A stretch of DNA of 64,000 nt from NCBI GenBank assembly GCA_000153745.1, contig DS022282.1:726027-790026 (forward strand). Reading direction: 5' to 3'. The translations under genes and the position numbers were made by a program. The notes beneath the pieces were generated by a model, which saw nothing but the letters and a program-made list of their open reading frames with translations, was not told the DNA's origin and did no database searches. Of the stretch, positions 44,917 to 53,178 are shown piece after piece. The DNA is from Rhodobacterales bacterium HTCC2255. GTDB lineage: Bacteria > Pseudomonadota > Alphaproteobacteria > Rhodobacterales > Rhodobacteraceae. Position 1 is the first letter of the stretch. The number at the start of each line of letters is the position of its first letter.

Positions 44917-45717
44917 TCAAAGATTATTTAATAACTTAATAGCTGCAGAATGAATTTTTGGGTCACCAGCTGCAATTACTTGTCCCCCCCCATCGACAGG
45001 ACCACCATGCCAGTTGGTAACAACTCCACCAGCGGCTTCGACTACTGCTAAAGGGCCTTGAATATCGTAAATATTTAAATCTGCTTCAATTACCAAATCG
45101 ATTTGACCCATCGCTAGCAAAGCATAAGCATAGCAATCCAAACCAAATCTTGTTAATTTGCATTTTTCTGCAACTTTATTAAATAATTCAGTCTCAGATC
45201 GGCTGCCTACCTGAGGCATAGTAGAAAATAGAATTGCATCTTCTAAATTAGAACATTCCCTTACATTTATATCGGATATTTTATCCTTTGCTTGTAGAGT
45301 TGAGTATCCAAATCCTCCAATAAATCTTTCCTCAGTATATGGTTGATCAATAACACCGAATATTGTTTTTAATCCATCATTTACGCCAATCAACATTCCC
45401 CATGTAGGAGACCCTGATATAAAACCTCTTGTTCCATCAATTGGGTCAAGGATCCAAGTAATACCAGATTGACTTGGAGTTTTTGGAAACTCTTCTCCAA
45501 TAACACCATCACCGGGACGCTGTTCAGACAGAATCTTGCGAAAGATTAGTTCTATTTCCTTGTCAGCGACTGTAACCGGATCGAATCCTTTAATTAATTT
45601 ATTTTCAATTTCTTGTGACTTGGTTCTAAAATATGACAATGCAATTGGCCGCGCCGCATCAGCCATATTATTCGCTGTTTCGAGTATATTTTGCTTCTCT
45701 AACTCACTCAAATCCAT
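44917..45717 (-). CDS. hisN: HisN-type inositol-monophosphatase-family phosphatase
   Basis: A 266-residue IMPase-fold phosphatase with an intact metal site: GEEFP (E75/E76), ILDPIDGTRGF (D91, D94, T96) and IYDIQGPLAVVEAAGG with the third Asp. The RGFISGSPTWG segment matches the histidinol-phosphatase HisN branch of alphaproteobacteria and actinobacteria. It would dephosphorylate histidinol phosphate; related sugar-phosphate phosphatases are possible. The start at 45717 is preceded by GGAGAG at good spacing and is preferred over an ATG 15 nt upstream. It contrasts with the degraded SuhB-like protein at 7.8 kb. Confidence 0.85.
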   Translation of the reverse strand: MDLSELEKQNILETANNMADAARPIALSYFRTKSQEIENKLIKGFDPVTVADKEIELIFRKILSEQRPGDGVIGEEFPKTPSQSGITWILDPIDGTRGFISGSPTWGMLIGVNDGLKTIFGVIDQPYTEERFIGGFGYSTLQAKDKISDINVRECSNLEDAILFSTMPQVGSRSETELFNKVAEKCKLTRFGLDCYAYALLAMGQIDLVIEADLNIYDIQGPLAVVEAAGGVVTNWHGGPVDGGGQVIAAGDPKIHSAAIKLLNNL

Positions 45718-45845
45718 TGAGCTCTCCAACATGAATTAAACAGATTAAAACTTTTCATAATAAGTATCTCAGGTCAACAGGATGCTTTTTTTGGGATTTA
45801 AAAAAGAATATGGATTATTCATATCAGTTAAATGTTGATTATAAT

Positions 45846-45872
45846 AATTTTGGCGTGTTAATCGCCAAAATT
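45846..45872 (-). terminator. Inverted repeat downstream of typA, possible terminator
   Basis: A perfect 10-bp inverted repeat (AATTTTGGCG/CGCCAAAATT, 45846-45855 with 45863-45872) with a 7-nt loop lies 29 nt past the typA stop. On the minus strand the stem ends in AATT followed by ATTATAAT, so the U-tract is poor. Confidence 0.5.
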
Positions 45873-45900
45873 CAGTAATATTTAATTATAATTGGAATAT

Positions 45901-47724
45901 TTAGCCTTTTGCAGATTTTGCTTGGCGTTTTCTTTCATGTGGGTCTAAGAATCTTTTTCTCATCCTGATAGCATTTGGCGTTACTTCAACTAATTCATCG
46001 TCGTCGATGTAAGCAATTGCTTCTTCTAATGAAAATTTAATAGGTGTTGTAAGACGAACAGCTTCATCAGTTCCTGAAGCCCGCACATTTGTTAATTGCT
46101 TACCTTTTAGAGGATTAACCTCTAAATCGTTCTCACGATTGTGCTCAGCTAATATCATTCCTTGATATACATCTTCTTGAGCGCCAATAAAGAAACGACC
46201 ACGATCTTCTAGGTTAAAAATAGCATAGGAAACCGATTGTCCGTTTTCCATTGATATCAACACACCTGATCTACGCCCAGGCATGATACCTTTATATGGT
46301 GCCCAATCGTGGAATACTCTATTCAATACTCCTGTTCCACGTGTATCAGTTAAAAATTCACCATGGTATCCAATTAATCCTCTAGCAGGTACATGAGCAA
46401 CAATTCTAGTTTTGCCAGCACCAACCTGCTTCATTTCGATTAATTCACCTTTTCTTGCACCAGTCAGTTTCTCGATAACTTTTCCCGAGTACTCATCATC
46501 AACATCAATTGTTGCCTCTTCAATCGGCTCCATTCGTTGACCATCAACTTGTTTAAACAAAACTTGGGGTCTAGATATTGATAACTCAAAACCCTCACGA
46601 CGCATATTTTCAATCAAAACACCCATTTGCAGTTCACCACGACCAGCAACTTCAAATGCCTCACCACCGGGAGTGTCACTAACCTTGATTGCTACATTTG
46701 ACTCTGCTTCTTTTAAAAGACGATCGCGGATGACACGAGATTGAACTTTTTTCCCGTCTCTACCTGCAAGAGGGCTATCATTTATACCAAAAGTTACAGT
46801 GATTGTTGGCGGATCAATTGGTTGAGCAGGAATAGCTTCATTAATTGAGAGATCCGATAGGGTATCAGCAACTGTTGCTTTACTCATCCCAGCTATAGAA
46901 ACAATATCACCAGCTTCAGCTTCTTCTATTGCAGATTGTGATAATCCACGAAATGCCATAATTTTTGTTACTCGAAAACTTTCAATCAATTCACCATCTC
47001 GAGACATTGATTTAATTGTTTCACCAGCCTTTAAACGGCCAGTTTCAACCCTACCAGTTAATAATCGGCCTAAGAATGGGTCTCCGCCTAATGTAGTTGC
47101 AAGCATTGAAAATTTTTCATCGCGGCGATCTACTTGTGCTGGAGGTGGGACGTGATGCAAAATTAGATCAAACATAGCTGTAAGATCTTTTCTTGGTCCA
47201 TCTAGATCCATATCAGCCCATCCAGATCTACCAGAGGCGTACATTGATGGGAAATCCAACTGCTCATCAGATGCTTCAAGATTGGCAAATAAATCAAAAC
47301 ATTCATCTAAAGCACGGTCAGGTTCTCCATCTGGTTTATCAACCTTGTTGACAACAACGATTGGTCGTAAGCCTAAAGCAAGTGCTTTTGATGTAACAAA
47401 TTTTGTCTGTGGCATTGGGCCTTCTGCAGCATCGACGAGTAAGATAACTCCATCAACCATTGAAAGTATTCTCTCAACTTCGCCACCAAAATCTGCGTGG
47501 CCAGGAGTATCAACGATATTTATTCGAGTTCCCTTCCATTCAACAGATGTGGGTTTTGCAAAAATAGTTATACCACGTTCACGTTCTAGATCGTTACTAT
47601 CCATAGCACGTTCAGTAGTTGTTTCGTTATCACGGTAAATACCGGACTGCTTCAGAAGTTCGTCAACTAATGTCGTTTTACCGTGGTCAACGTGTGCAAT
47701 TATAGCAATATTTCTCATATCCAT
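45901..47724 (-). CDS. typA: Ribosome-associated GTPase TypA/BipA
   Basis: A 607-residue translational GTPase. G1 is AHVDHGKT (residues 10-17), G2 includes RGITI, G3 is DTPGHADFGGEV, and G4 is NKVDKPD. Domains II, III, V and the C-terminal BipA domain follow in order (ISRPQVLFK, GLIGYHGEFLTDTRG). BipA binds ribosomes and aids 50S assembly and stress or cold growth. It is monocistronic, divergent from the Bax-inhibitor-1 gene across a 256-nt AT-rich gap in which I see no further gene. It ends at an inverted repeat. Confidence 0.97.
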   Translation of the reverse strand: MDMRNIAIIAHVDHGKTTLVDELLKQSGIYRDNETTTERAMDSNDLERERGITIFAKPTSVEWKGTRINIVDTPGHADFGGEVERILSMVDGVILLVDAAEGPMPQTKFVTSKALALGLRPIVVVNKVDKPDGEPDRALDECFDLFANLEASDEQLDFPSMYASGRSGWADMDLDGPRKDLTAMFDLILHHVPPPAQVDRRDEKFSMLATTLGGDPFLGRLLTGRVETGRLKAGETIKSMSRDGELIESFRVTKIMAFRGLSQSAIEEAEAGDIVSIAGMSKATVADTLSDLSINEAIPAQPIDPPTITVTFGINDSPLAGRDGKKVQSRVIRDRLLKEAESNVAIKVSDTPGGEAFEVAGRGELQMGVLIENMRREGFELSISRPQVLFKQVDGQRMEPIEEATIDVDDEYSGKVIEKLTGARKGELIEMKQVGAGKTRIVAHVPARGLIGYHGEFLTDTRGTGVLNRVFHDWAPYKGIMPGRRSGVLISMENGQSVSYAIFNLEDRGRFFIGAQEDVYQGMILAEHNRENDLEVNPLKGKQLTNVRASGTDEAVRLTTPIKFSLEEAIAYIDDDELVEVTPNAIRMRKRFLDPHERKRQAKSAKG

Positions 47725-47980
47725 GATTGATGGCCTTTTAGGGAAAAGAATTTAAGCGCGCTTTAGACTACAGTGCACTTAAACACCAGCATAAAAAATC
47801 ATAGTTTGGTTCTGTTAAAATTATAAAATCATATCATTTTTAAAAAAATTACTGTTAATAGTAATTAATTCAAATAAATCATCACTTAATTTACCGTTTT
47901 ATCTTGAAATTTATTCAATAAAAGCCATTGTGTGCTCATGAACGCGTTTTGTAACGCTGACAACAATTTAGGAGTATAAA

Positions 47981-48697
47981 ATGGCAGATTATCAAACAAT
48001 TAATCGTGCGGGTACAACTGCATTAGAAATTGATGAGGGCCTACGCGCTCACATGAGCAGTGTTTATGGAATAATGAGTGCTGGAATGGCAACTACTGGA
48101 ATAGTTGCATATTTGACTGGCCAAAATGATGCTCTTTTGGCAACATTATTTACAGGTGGCTTACGCTGGGCTGTAATGTTTGCACCACTAATAATGGTTT
48201 TTTTCCTGGGAAGTATGATCAATCGGCTATCACAAACAGGCGCTAGATTAGCTTTTATTACTTTCTCAGCATTAATGGGCTTATCAATTTCATGGATTTT
48301 TGCAGTATACACTGGCATATCAATCACTCAAACGTTTTTCACTACCGCAATCGCATTTGGTGGTCTTTCATTGTATGGGTATACTACCAAACGTGACATA
48401 TCAGGTTGGGGAAGCTTCCTAATTATGGGTGTAATTGGACTAATAGTTGCTTCTATTTTGAATATTTGGATGGCTTCATCTGCAATGACTTTTGCAATTT
48501 CAGTTATAGGTCTCTTAATATTTGCCGGACTTACCGCATATGACACTCAAAAAATTAAGAACACTTACATTGCAATGGCTTCAAACGGCCAAACAGACTG
48601 GCTGGGCAAGGCTGCAATTATGGGTGCGTTGAGCCTGTATCTAGATTTTTTGAACATGTTCATGTTCTTACTTCACTTCATGGGTGGTCGGGAATAA
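47981..48697 (+). CDS. Bax inhibitor-1/YccA-family membrane protein
   Basis: A 238-residue protein with seven predicted transmembrane helices and the BI-1 features: N-terminal INRAGTTALEIDEGLRAHM, GLSLYGYTTKRDISGWGSFL and the C-terminal LIFAGLTAYDTQKIKN, containing the conserved Asp pair region of the TMBIM pH-gated Ca2+ leak channels. In bacteria, relatives (YccA, YbhL) interact with FtsH or leak ions; the role here is unknown. It is preceded by TTTAGGAGTATAAA (AGGAG as ribosome binding site) and followed by a strong terminator. Confidence 0.92.
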   Translation: MADYQTINRAGTTALEIDEGLRAHMSSVYGIMSAGMATTGIVAYLTGQNDALLATLFTGGLRWAVMFAPLIMVFFLGSMINRLSQTGARLAFITFSALMGLSISWIFAVYTGISITQTFFTTAIAFGGLSLYGYTTKRDISGWGSFLIMGVIGLIVASILNIWMASSAMTFAISVIGLLIFAGLTAYDTQKIKNTYIAMASNGQTDWLGKAAIMGALSLYLDFLNMFMFLLHFMGGRE

Positions 48698-48719
48698 CTA
48701 TAGCCTAATATAAAATTTT

Positions 48720-48749
48720 AAAGCCAAGGTAGATACCTTGGCTTTTTTT
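48720..48749 (+). terminator. Intrinsic terminator of the BI-1 gene
   Basis: AAGCCAAGGT (48721-48730) pairs with ACCTTGGCTT after a short loop, and a run of seven T follows. The 10-bp stem is a classic Rho-independent terminator placed 23 nt after the stop codon. Confidence 0.9.
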
Positions 48750-48765
48750 ATGTCTTATGAATGTA

Positions 48766-48793
48766 CAAAAAAAAACCGCATTTAAATGCGGTT
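48766..48793 (-). terminator. Intrinsic terminator of rpmG
   Basis: A 20-nt palindrome, AACCGCATTT/AAATGCGGTT (48774-48793), is followed on the minus strand by a run of nine T. It lies 26 nt past the rpmG stop and faces the BI-1 terminator. Confidence 0.88.
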
Positions 48794-48818
48794 GTTTTAA
48801 ATCAAAAGGTATGTCAGT

Positions 48819-48986
48819 TTATTTGATTTTACCTTCTTTATATTCAACATGTTTACGTACTACTGGGTCATATTTTTTTACAACCATTTTTTCAGTCATT
48901 GTACGTGCATTCTTTTTAGTCACATAGAAATGACCAGTGTCCGCTGTTGAATTCAAACGGATTTTTATTGTGGTTGGCTTCGCCAT
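48819..48986 (-). CDS. rpmG: 50S ribosomal protein L33
   Basis: A 55-residue protein: [19 protein letters not shown], then [22 protein letters not shown] and a [11 protein letters not shown] end, the standard bacterial L33. It has no cysteines, so it is the zinc-free (C-minus) form and would not be expected to be Zur-controlled. A promoter with TTGACT and TAGAAC lies about 50 nt upstream, and a 14-nt perfect palindrome sits in its leader. It is monocistronic with its own terminator. Confidence 0.97.
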   Translation of the reverse strand: MAKPTTIKIRLNSTADTGHFYVTKKNARTMTEKMVVKKYDPVVRKHVEYKEGKIK

Positions 48987-49004
48987 GAGAATTCTCCATA
49001 CGGG

Positions 49005-49018
49005 TCGGAATATTCCGA
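49005..49018. promoter_or_regulatory. Perfect palindrome in the rpmG leader
   Basis: TCGGAATATTCCGA is a perfect 14-nt palindrome located between the rpmG promoter and its start codon. With no loop it is a better candidate for a dimeric protein-binding site than for an RNA hairpin. The binding protein is unknown. Confidence 0.35.
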
Positions 49019-49034
49019 TTAATCTTGAAGTTGC

Positions 49035-49062
49035 GTTCTAGCGGGCTGTGGCTCCGAGTCAA
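49035..49062 (-). promoter_or_regulatory. Candidate sigma-70 promoter for rpmG
   Basis: On the minus strand TTGACT (49062-49057) and TAGAAC (49040-49035) are separated by 16 nt, about 50 nt upstream of the rpmG ATG. A GC-richer discriminator region follows, common for ribosomal protein promoters. Confidence 0.55.
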
Positions 49063-49110
49063 GTGTCAAAAATCTATAAAACTCAATTTTTTTAAAATAA
49101 TTGTATTTTA

Positions 49111-49563
49111 TTAATATAATGCAGCATCTCGCCTTATAAAAAGTTCTCTAAATTTACTATTTAAAGGAACTGGTTTGCCAGCAATTAAATCTGCCATTAC
49201 AATCTTTGATTGCCCCTTAGCTCTGACCTTTAGTCCACTATGAACCTCATAATCTAAATCAAAACTGGTATTTCCAACTTTAGAACACCTTATAATTGTT
49301 GTGTATTCTTCATTAAGAAACATTGCTGAATTATACTCAATACTAGCAGCACGAACGACCGGCATAGGGTTTTTTTTATTTGTAAAATCAAAACCTGATT
49401 TTGTTAAATATATAATGCGTAAATTTTCGAACCAGGTATGATAAATTTTGTTATTAACATGATCATATGTATCAAGATCACTATATCTAACAAAATCATG
49501 AAGGCCCATAACCCAATCACCCTTAATTCCTGACTTCACTATTTTATTTCTATCCCAAATCAT
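49111..49563 (-). CDS. Acyl-CoA thioesterase, 4HBT/YbgC-like hotdog fold
   Basis: A 150-residue hotdog thioesterase: HDFVRYSDLDTYDHVNNKIYHTWFENLR contains the YxDxDxxxHVNN active-site pattern (given here as DLDTYDHVNN) of the 4-hydroxybenzoyl-CoA thioesterase group, and MPVVRAASIEY follows. It hydrolyses acyl-CoA; the acyl chain is unknown. The start overlaps the mrp stop as ATGA, so it is translationally coupled to mrp although no functional link is obvious. Confidence 0.87.
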   Translation of the reverse strand: MIWDRNKIVKSGIKGDWVMGLHDFVRYSDLDTYDHVNNKIYHTWFENLRIIYLTKSGFDFTNKKNPMPVVRAASIEYNSAMFLNEEYTTIIRCSKVGNTSFDLDYEVHSGLKVRAKGQSKIVMADLIAGKPVPLNSKFRELFIRRDAALY

Positions 49564-50621
49564 AAAATGTTACTATCGATAAGCTTTTGGGCCAAATTAA
49601 GGTAAGCTTCGGAATGTTTGCTTTCAGTTGCCGCGACTGGAGTACCTCCATCTCCAGCTTCACGTATTTCCAACTCTAGTGGTATTTCACCAAGAAATGG
49701 TAAATTAAATTTTTTGGCATCAACTTGCGCGCCCCCATGCCCAAATATATGTGCCTCGTGACCACACTTTGGGCAATGATAGCTAGACATATTTTCTATC
49801 ATTCCAATTATTGGAACTTCCATACGCTCAAACATGTTAATTGCTTTTCTTGCATCTAATAATGCTACGTCTTGAGGAGTAGAAACTATTATTGCTCCAG
49901 AAACTTCCGTTTTCTGAGATAAAGTAAGCTGCACATCACCCGTGCCAGGAGGTAGATCTATCAACAAGACATCTAATTGGCCCCATTCAACTTGATTTAA
50001 CATCTGTTGCAATGCACCCATTAACATTGGTCCACGCCAAATAACTGCTTCATCTTCTTTCAGCATCAATCCAAGAGACATCATTGTAACACCATGTGCT
50101 TTCAAAGGTATAATAGTTTTGCCATCTGGGCTTGCCGGTCGCTTGGATACACCCATCATTCTGGGTTGTGACGGCCCATGAATATCTGCGTCAAGGAGAC
50201 CGACTTTTAAGCCTAGTTTTGATAATGCCACAGCCAAATTGCTGGAAACAGTTGATTTTCCAACTCCACCTTTTCCAGATCCAATTGCAATAATACTCTT
50301 CACTCCATCAATCGGCTGTTTATCATCCTGAGGCTTTGCGTGGCCTCCAATTTTTAAACTTGGAGGCTGCTTAGATGCACTGTGCGCTGTCATCATTACA
50401 TTGCATTGATTAACACCATCCATTCGCAAAATTAATGCCTCAGCACCAGATCTAACTGGCTCCATTCGTTCACCAAGCTCGCCTGGCACTTCCAATACAA
50501 AATTCACCTTACTATCTTCAATCGTCACAGCTCGAACCATATCAGAGTCAACTATATTACTTCCATCAGGCAATTGAACTCTCTTCAACTCTTCGATAAT
50601 TGCTTCTACTGTGATAGTCAT
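49560..50621 (-). CDS. mrp: Mrp/ApbC Fe-S cluster carrier ATPase
   Basis: A 353-residue protein: N-terminal MIP18-like domain (residues about 1-80), then a deviant Walker A IGSGKGGVGKST, GLLDADIHGPSQPRMMG, LLIDLPPGTGD and the cluster-binding CxxC in YHCPKCGHE. Mrp/Ind1/Nbp35 homodimers carry a [4Fe-4S] cluster to target apoproteins in the cytoplasm. Full length for alphaproteobacteria. It is coupled to the downstream thioesterase gene and divergent from the tungstate importer. Confidence 0.95.
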   Translation of the reverse strand: MTITVEAIIEELKRVQLPDGSNIVDSDMVRAVTIEDSKVNFVLEVPGELGERMEPVRSGAEALILRMDGVNQCNVMMTAHSASKQPPSLKIGGHAKPQDDKQPIDGVKSIIAIGSGKGGVGKSTVSSNLAVALSKLGLKVGLLDADIHGPSQPRMMGVSKRPASPDGKTIIPLKAHGVTMMSLGLMLKEDEAVIWRGPMLMGALQQMLNQVEWGQLDVLLIDLPPGTGDVQLTLSQKTEVSGAIIVSTPQDVALLDARKAINMFERMEVPIIGMIENMSSYHCPKCGHEAHIFGHGGAQVDAKKFNLPFLGEIPLELEIREAGDGGTPVAATESKHSEAYLNLAQKLIDSNIL

Positions 50622-50706
50622 ATGGTATGCATCCTTCTATTTGATGTAACTAACTTTCGTAATTTAACGCCAAGAGCAAGGCCCAAGACGCCAGAAAGAT
50701 ACTTTT

Positions 50707-51408
50707 TTGAATATTTTGAATGCAACATTTCATTTAATTTCCTCTGGAGATGCTATTTTGTGGGATATAGTAGCACTATCTTTGCGAATTTCTCTATCTG
50801 CAACCTTAATTGCTGCTTTTTTTGCAATACCAATTGGAACTGCATTAGCGATGGGAAGATTTACAGGCCGGAAAGTAATTATTATGTTTTCTTCATCTTT
50901 GATGGCTTTACCACCAGTAGTGGTTGGTTTGGCAATATATTTACTTTTATCTCGATCTGGCCCACTTGGTGAATACGGGCTACTTTTCACACCAACAGCT
51001 ATGATTATCGCACAATCAGTTTTAATTTTTCCAATTATTTTAGCACTAACAACAGAAGCAGTAAGCCCTTTAGAAAAAAACTATAGACGCTTACTTAATA
51101 GTGTAGATGCATCAATATGGTTTAGATTGAAAATCTTAATTGTAGATGCAAGATTTTCAATTTTTACTGCAGTTTTAGCAGGATTTGGACGAGCAATTGC
51201 AGAAGTTGGTGCTGTTATTATTGTAGGTGGCAATATAGCCGGATCAACTCGTGTTATGACAACTACGATAGCTTTAGAGACGTCAAAAGGTAATTTAGAA
51301 CTTGCTTTGGCACTTGGTATTATTCTTGTTATGCTTGCTGTTGGAGTAAATTCTGTGATGCATATCTTCAAATCTCTTGGCCAAAAATATCATGGAGTAT
51401 TAAGATAA
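50707..51408 (+). CDS. tupB: Tungstate ABC transporter permease
   Basis: A 233-residue inner membrane permease with five or six hydrophobic segments and the ABC-permease loop EVGAVIIVGGNIAGSTRVMTTTIALE, given in part as AIAEVGAVIIVGGNI, typical of TupB/WtpB. It forms the channel of a tungstate importer with TupC and TupA. The last base of the stop codon is the first base of the tupC ATG (TAATG), so the genes are translationally coupled. It is divergent from mrp; no Moco/Tuco riboswitch is evident in the 85 nt between them. Confidence 0.9.
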   Translation: MNILNATFHLISSGDAILWDIVALSLRISLSATLIAAFFAIPIGTALAMGRFTGRKVIIMFSSSLMALPPVVVGLAIYLLLSRSGPLGEYGLLFTPTAMIIAQSVLIFPIILALTTEAVSPLEKNYRRLLNSVDASIWFRLKILIVDARFSIFTAVLAGFGRAIAEVGAVIIVGGNIAGSTRVMTTTIALETSKGNLELALALGIILVMLAVGVNSVMHIFKSLGQKYHGVLR

Positions 51409-52103
51409 TGGAGCTGAATTTTAACTCTGTTTCCTTTCGTCAAAATGGCGATACCCTCCTTGGCCCAGTTGATTTCAAAATAAAATTTGAAGGGATCACC
51501 AATGTTCTTGGATATAACGGCGCAGGAAAATCATTATTTTTAGAATTGTGTCATTCTATGATACAGCCAACTTACGGAAGTGTGTATTGGAACGGTCATT
51601 CTGCAAGAGATACAAAGAATTTAAGAGGGTTTATTTTTCAACACCGAGTGACACTATATCGCTCAGTTAAGAAAAATATTGCATTGCCAATGCAAACTGC
51701 AGGATGGAATAAACAATTAATAAAAAATCGTTTAGAAGAACTTCTATTTATGGCCAATCTAGAAACAAAAAGTAACGATCCCGCATCTACCTTATCGGGT
51801 GGGGAAGTCCAGCGTATGGCTTTAGTGCGTGCATTGGCTACATATCCTAAAATGGTAATAATGGACGAACCTACTTCAAGTTTAGACCCAAGCGCCACGA
51901 CACAGTTTGAAGATTTAATATCAAATAGTGCTAATTCTGGTGTAAAATTTTTATGGGCAACACACAATATTAATCAAGCAAAACGCTTTGCTAACGATAT
52001 AATCTTCATATCGGATGGTAAAGTTTCTGAAATTAGTGAAGCAAAGAATTTTTTCAAAAAACCTTCATCAATAAATGCTCAAAACTACATCAAAGGTTTA
52101 TAA
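51408..52103 (+). CDS. tupC: Tungstate ABC transporter ATPase
   Basis: A 231-residue ABC ATPase. Walker A is GYNGAGKSL (about residues 36-44), the signature is LSGGEVQRMAL, Walker B is MVIMDEPTSSLDP and the H-loop is WATHNINQAKR. It powers uptake of tungstate with TupB and TupA; molybdate is a less likely ligand judged by the binding protein. One-base stop/start overlaps with tupB and tupA on either side (TAATG both times). Confidence 0.9.
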   Translation: MELNFNSVSFRQNGDTLLGPVDFKIKFEGITNVLGYNGAGKSLFLELCHSMIQPTYGSVYWNGHSARDTKNLRGFIFQHRVTLYRSVKKNIALPMQTAGWNKQLIKNRLEELLFMANLETKSNDPASTLSGGEVQRMALVRALATYPKMVIMDEPTSSLDPSATTQFEDLISNSANSGVKFLWATHNINQAKRFANDIIFISDGKVSEISEAKNFFKKPSSINAQNYIKGL

Positions 52104-52930
52104 TGAGATTTATTATTTTTCTATTTATGATGCTAGCTAGCTCTGTAAATGCCGAAAGACGAGAGCTTATTTTATCATCAACAACTTCAACTCAAAATTC
52201 AGGCTTGTATGACTATATTTTACCGATGTTTACAAAAGATACTGGAATTTCAGTAAAAGTTGTCGCTGTTGGAACTGGTCAAGCAATAAGAATAGCACGT
52301 AATGGTGATGCAGATGCATTATTAGTTCACCATCGTCCATCTGAAGATCTTTTTATAAAAGATGATTTTGGCAAAGAGCGTTTTGATGTTATGTATAATG
52401 ACTTTGTTCTAATTGGACCCCAAAAGAACAAAACCAAGTTTGAAACACTTTCAGATTTTTTTATTAAAGCCAAAACAACCAGTTTATTCCCATTTATTTC
52501 AAGAGGTGATGATAGTGGTACTCATAAAAAAGAAATAGAATTGTGGAATATTTTCACTAACAGTAAACCAAAAGAAAAATGGTACATTGAAATTGGATCA
52601 GGAATGGGTGCAGCTTTAAATATGGCCTCAGCAACAGATTCCTATACTTTGAGTGACCGAGGGACTTGGTTATCATTTAATAATAAAGGTAACTTAGAAA
52701 TCAAATGGTCTGGTGATGATATAATGCAAAATCCATATGGTTTAATTTTAGTAAATCCTGCTATGTTTCCACACATCAAATCAAAATATGCCAAAGAGTT
52801 TGCTAATTGGATGATATCACCAAAAGGTCAAAAAGCGATAGGTGAGTTTAAAGTTGATGGTAAACAATTATTTTGTCCAAACGCAGAGAAAGAAAAGAAA
52901 AATAGATTATTAGCATGCCCAGCAAACTAA
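52103..52930 (+). CDS. tupA: Tungstate-binding periplasmic protein
   Basis: A 275-residue exported protein with a signal peptide (about residues 1-17, SSVNA-ER). The mature start ELILSSTTSTQNSGLYDYILP contains TTSTQNSGL, the oxyanion-binding signature of TupA, and VGTGQAIRIARNGDADALLVHHRP, SRGDDSGTH and GSGMGAALNMAS follow as further ligand loops. Specific high-affinity tungstate uptake supports tungsten enzymes such as formate dehydrogenases or aldehyde oxidoreductases; none is encoded in this window. A dyad (52946-52964) and the small RNA lie immediately downstream. Confidence 0.92.
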   Translation: MRFIIFLFMMLASSVNAERRELILSSTTSTQNSGLYDYILPMFTKDTGISVKVVAVGTGQAIRIARNGDADALLVHHRPSEDLFIKDDFGKERFDVMYNDFVLIGPQKNKTKFETLSDFFIKAKTTSLFPFISRGDDSGTHKKEIELWNIFTNSKPKEKWYIEIGSGMGAALNMASATDSYTLSDRGTWLSFNNKGNLEIKWSGDDIMQNPYGLILVNPAMFPHIKSKYAKEFANWMISPKGQKAIGEFKVDGKQLFCPNAEKEKKNRLLACPAN

Positions 52931-52945
52931 TTTTGTAAGCTAGGG

Positions 52946-52964
52946 ATATGCATTAGATGCATAT
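52946..52964. repeat. Perfect dyad downstream of tupA
   Basis: ATATGCAT, a TAG spacer and ATGCATAT form a perfect 8-bp inverted repeat 15 nt after the tupA stop. No T-run follows directly, so it is a poor terminator; it may mark an mRNA 3' end or processing site ahead of the small RNA. Confidence 0.45.
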
Positions 52965-53019
52965 CGGCTTTGCAGTATAAACACTTTTAAAATTCCAAAC
53001 ATTTGCTATTTTAATGACA

Positions 53020-53152
53020 TGAGATGAAAAACTCTTTGGTCACCTCCTCCCGACCAAAAAATTTAAATGGCTTCGTATTCTCCCAAATCTGAAGCTACGA
53101 AAAAAAGAACGGTGATATGCTACCTCCTCCCAGCATGTTATCGTTTTTTTTT
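53020..53152 (+). ncRNA. Cuckoo/CcsR-type small RNA with two ACCUCCUCCC hairpins
   Basis: Two hairpins expose the same 10-nt loop ACCTCCTCCC. Hairpin 1 (53035-53058) has a 7-bp stem TTTGGTC/GACCAAA. Hairpin 2 (53108-53145) has a 14-bp stem, fully paired if three G-U pairs are counted, and is followed by nine T from 53144, so it doubles as an intrinsic terminator on the plus strand. The loop is complementary to Shine-Dalgarno sequences. This layout matches the cuckoo RNA family of Alphaproteobacteria and the CcsR stress RNAs of Rhodobacter. A third inverted repeat (TTCGTA/TACGAA) lies between the hairpins. The 5' end is estimated; no promoter is certain, although TATTTTAAT near 53007 could be a -10 region. 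It may also be processed from the tup transcript. Confidence 0.82.
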
Positions 53153-53178
53153 GCTTATCTTTAAAATTTTATTTATTT

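Noticed and set aside
50622-50706. Moco/Tuco riboswitch ahead of tupB
   Set aside because: Too short, and without the conserved stems; GC-richer segments here do not fold into the known layout.
50574-50972. 132-codon frame overlapping tupB in another phase
   Set aside because: Cys/Phe-rich translation typical of an out-of-frame reading of a membrane protein gene; tupB is the real gene.
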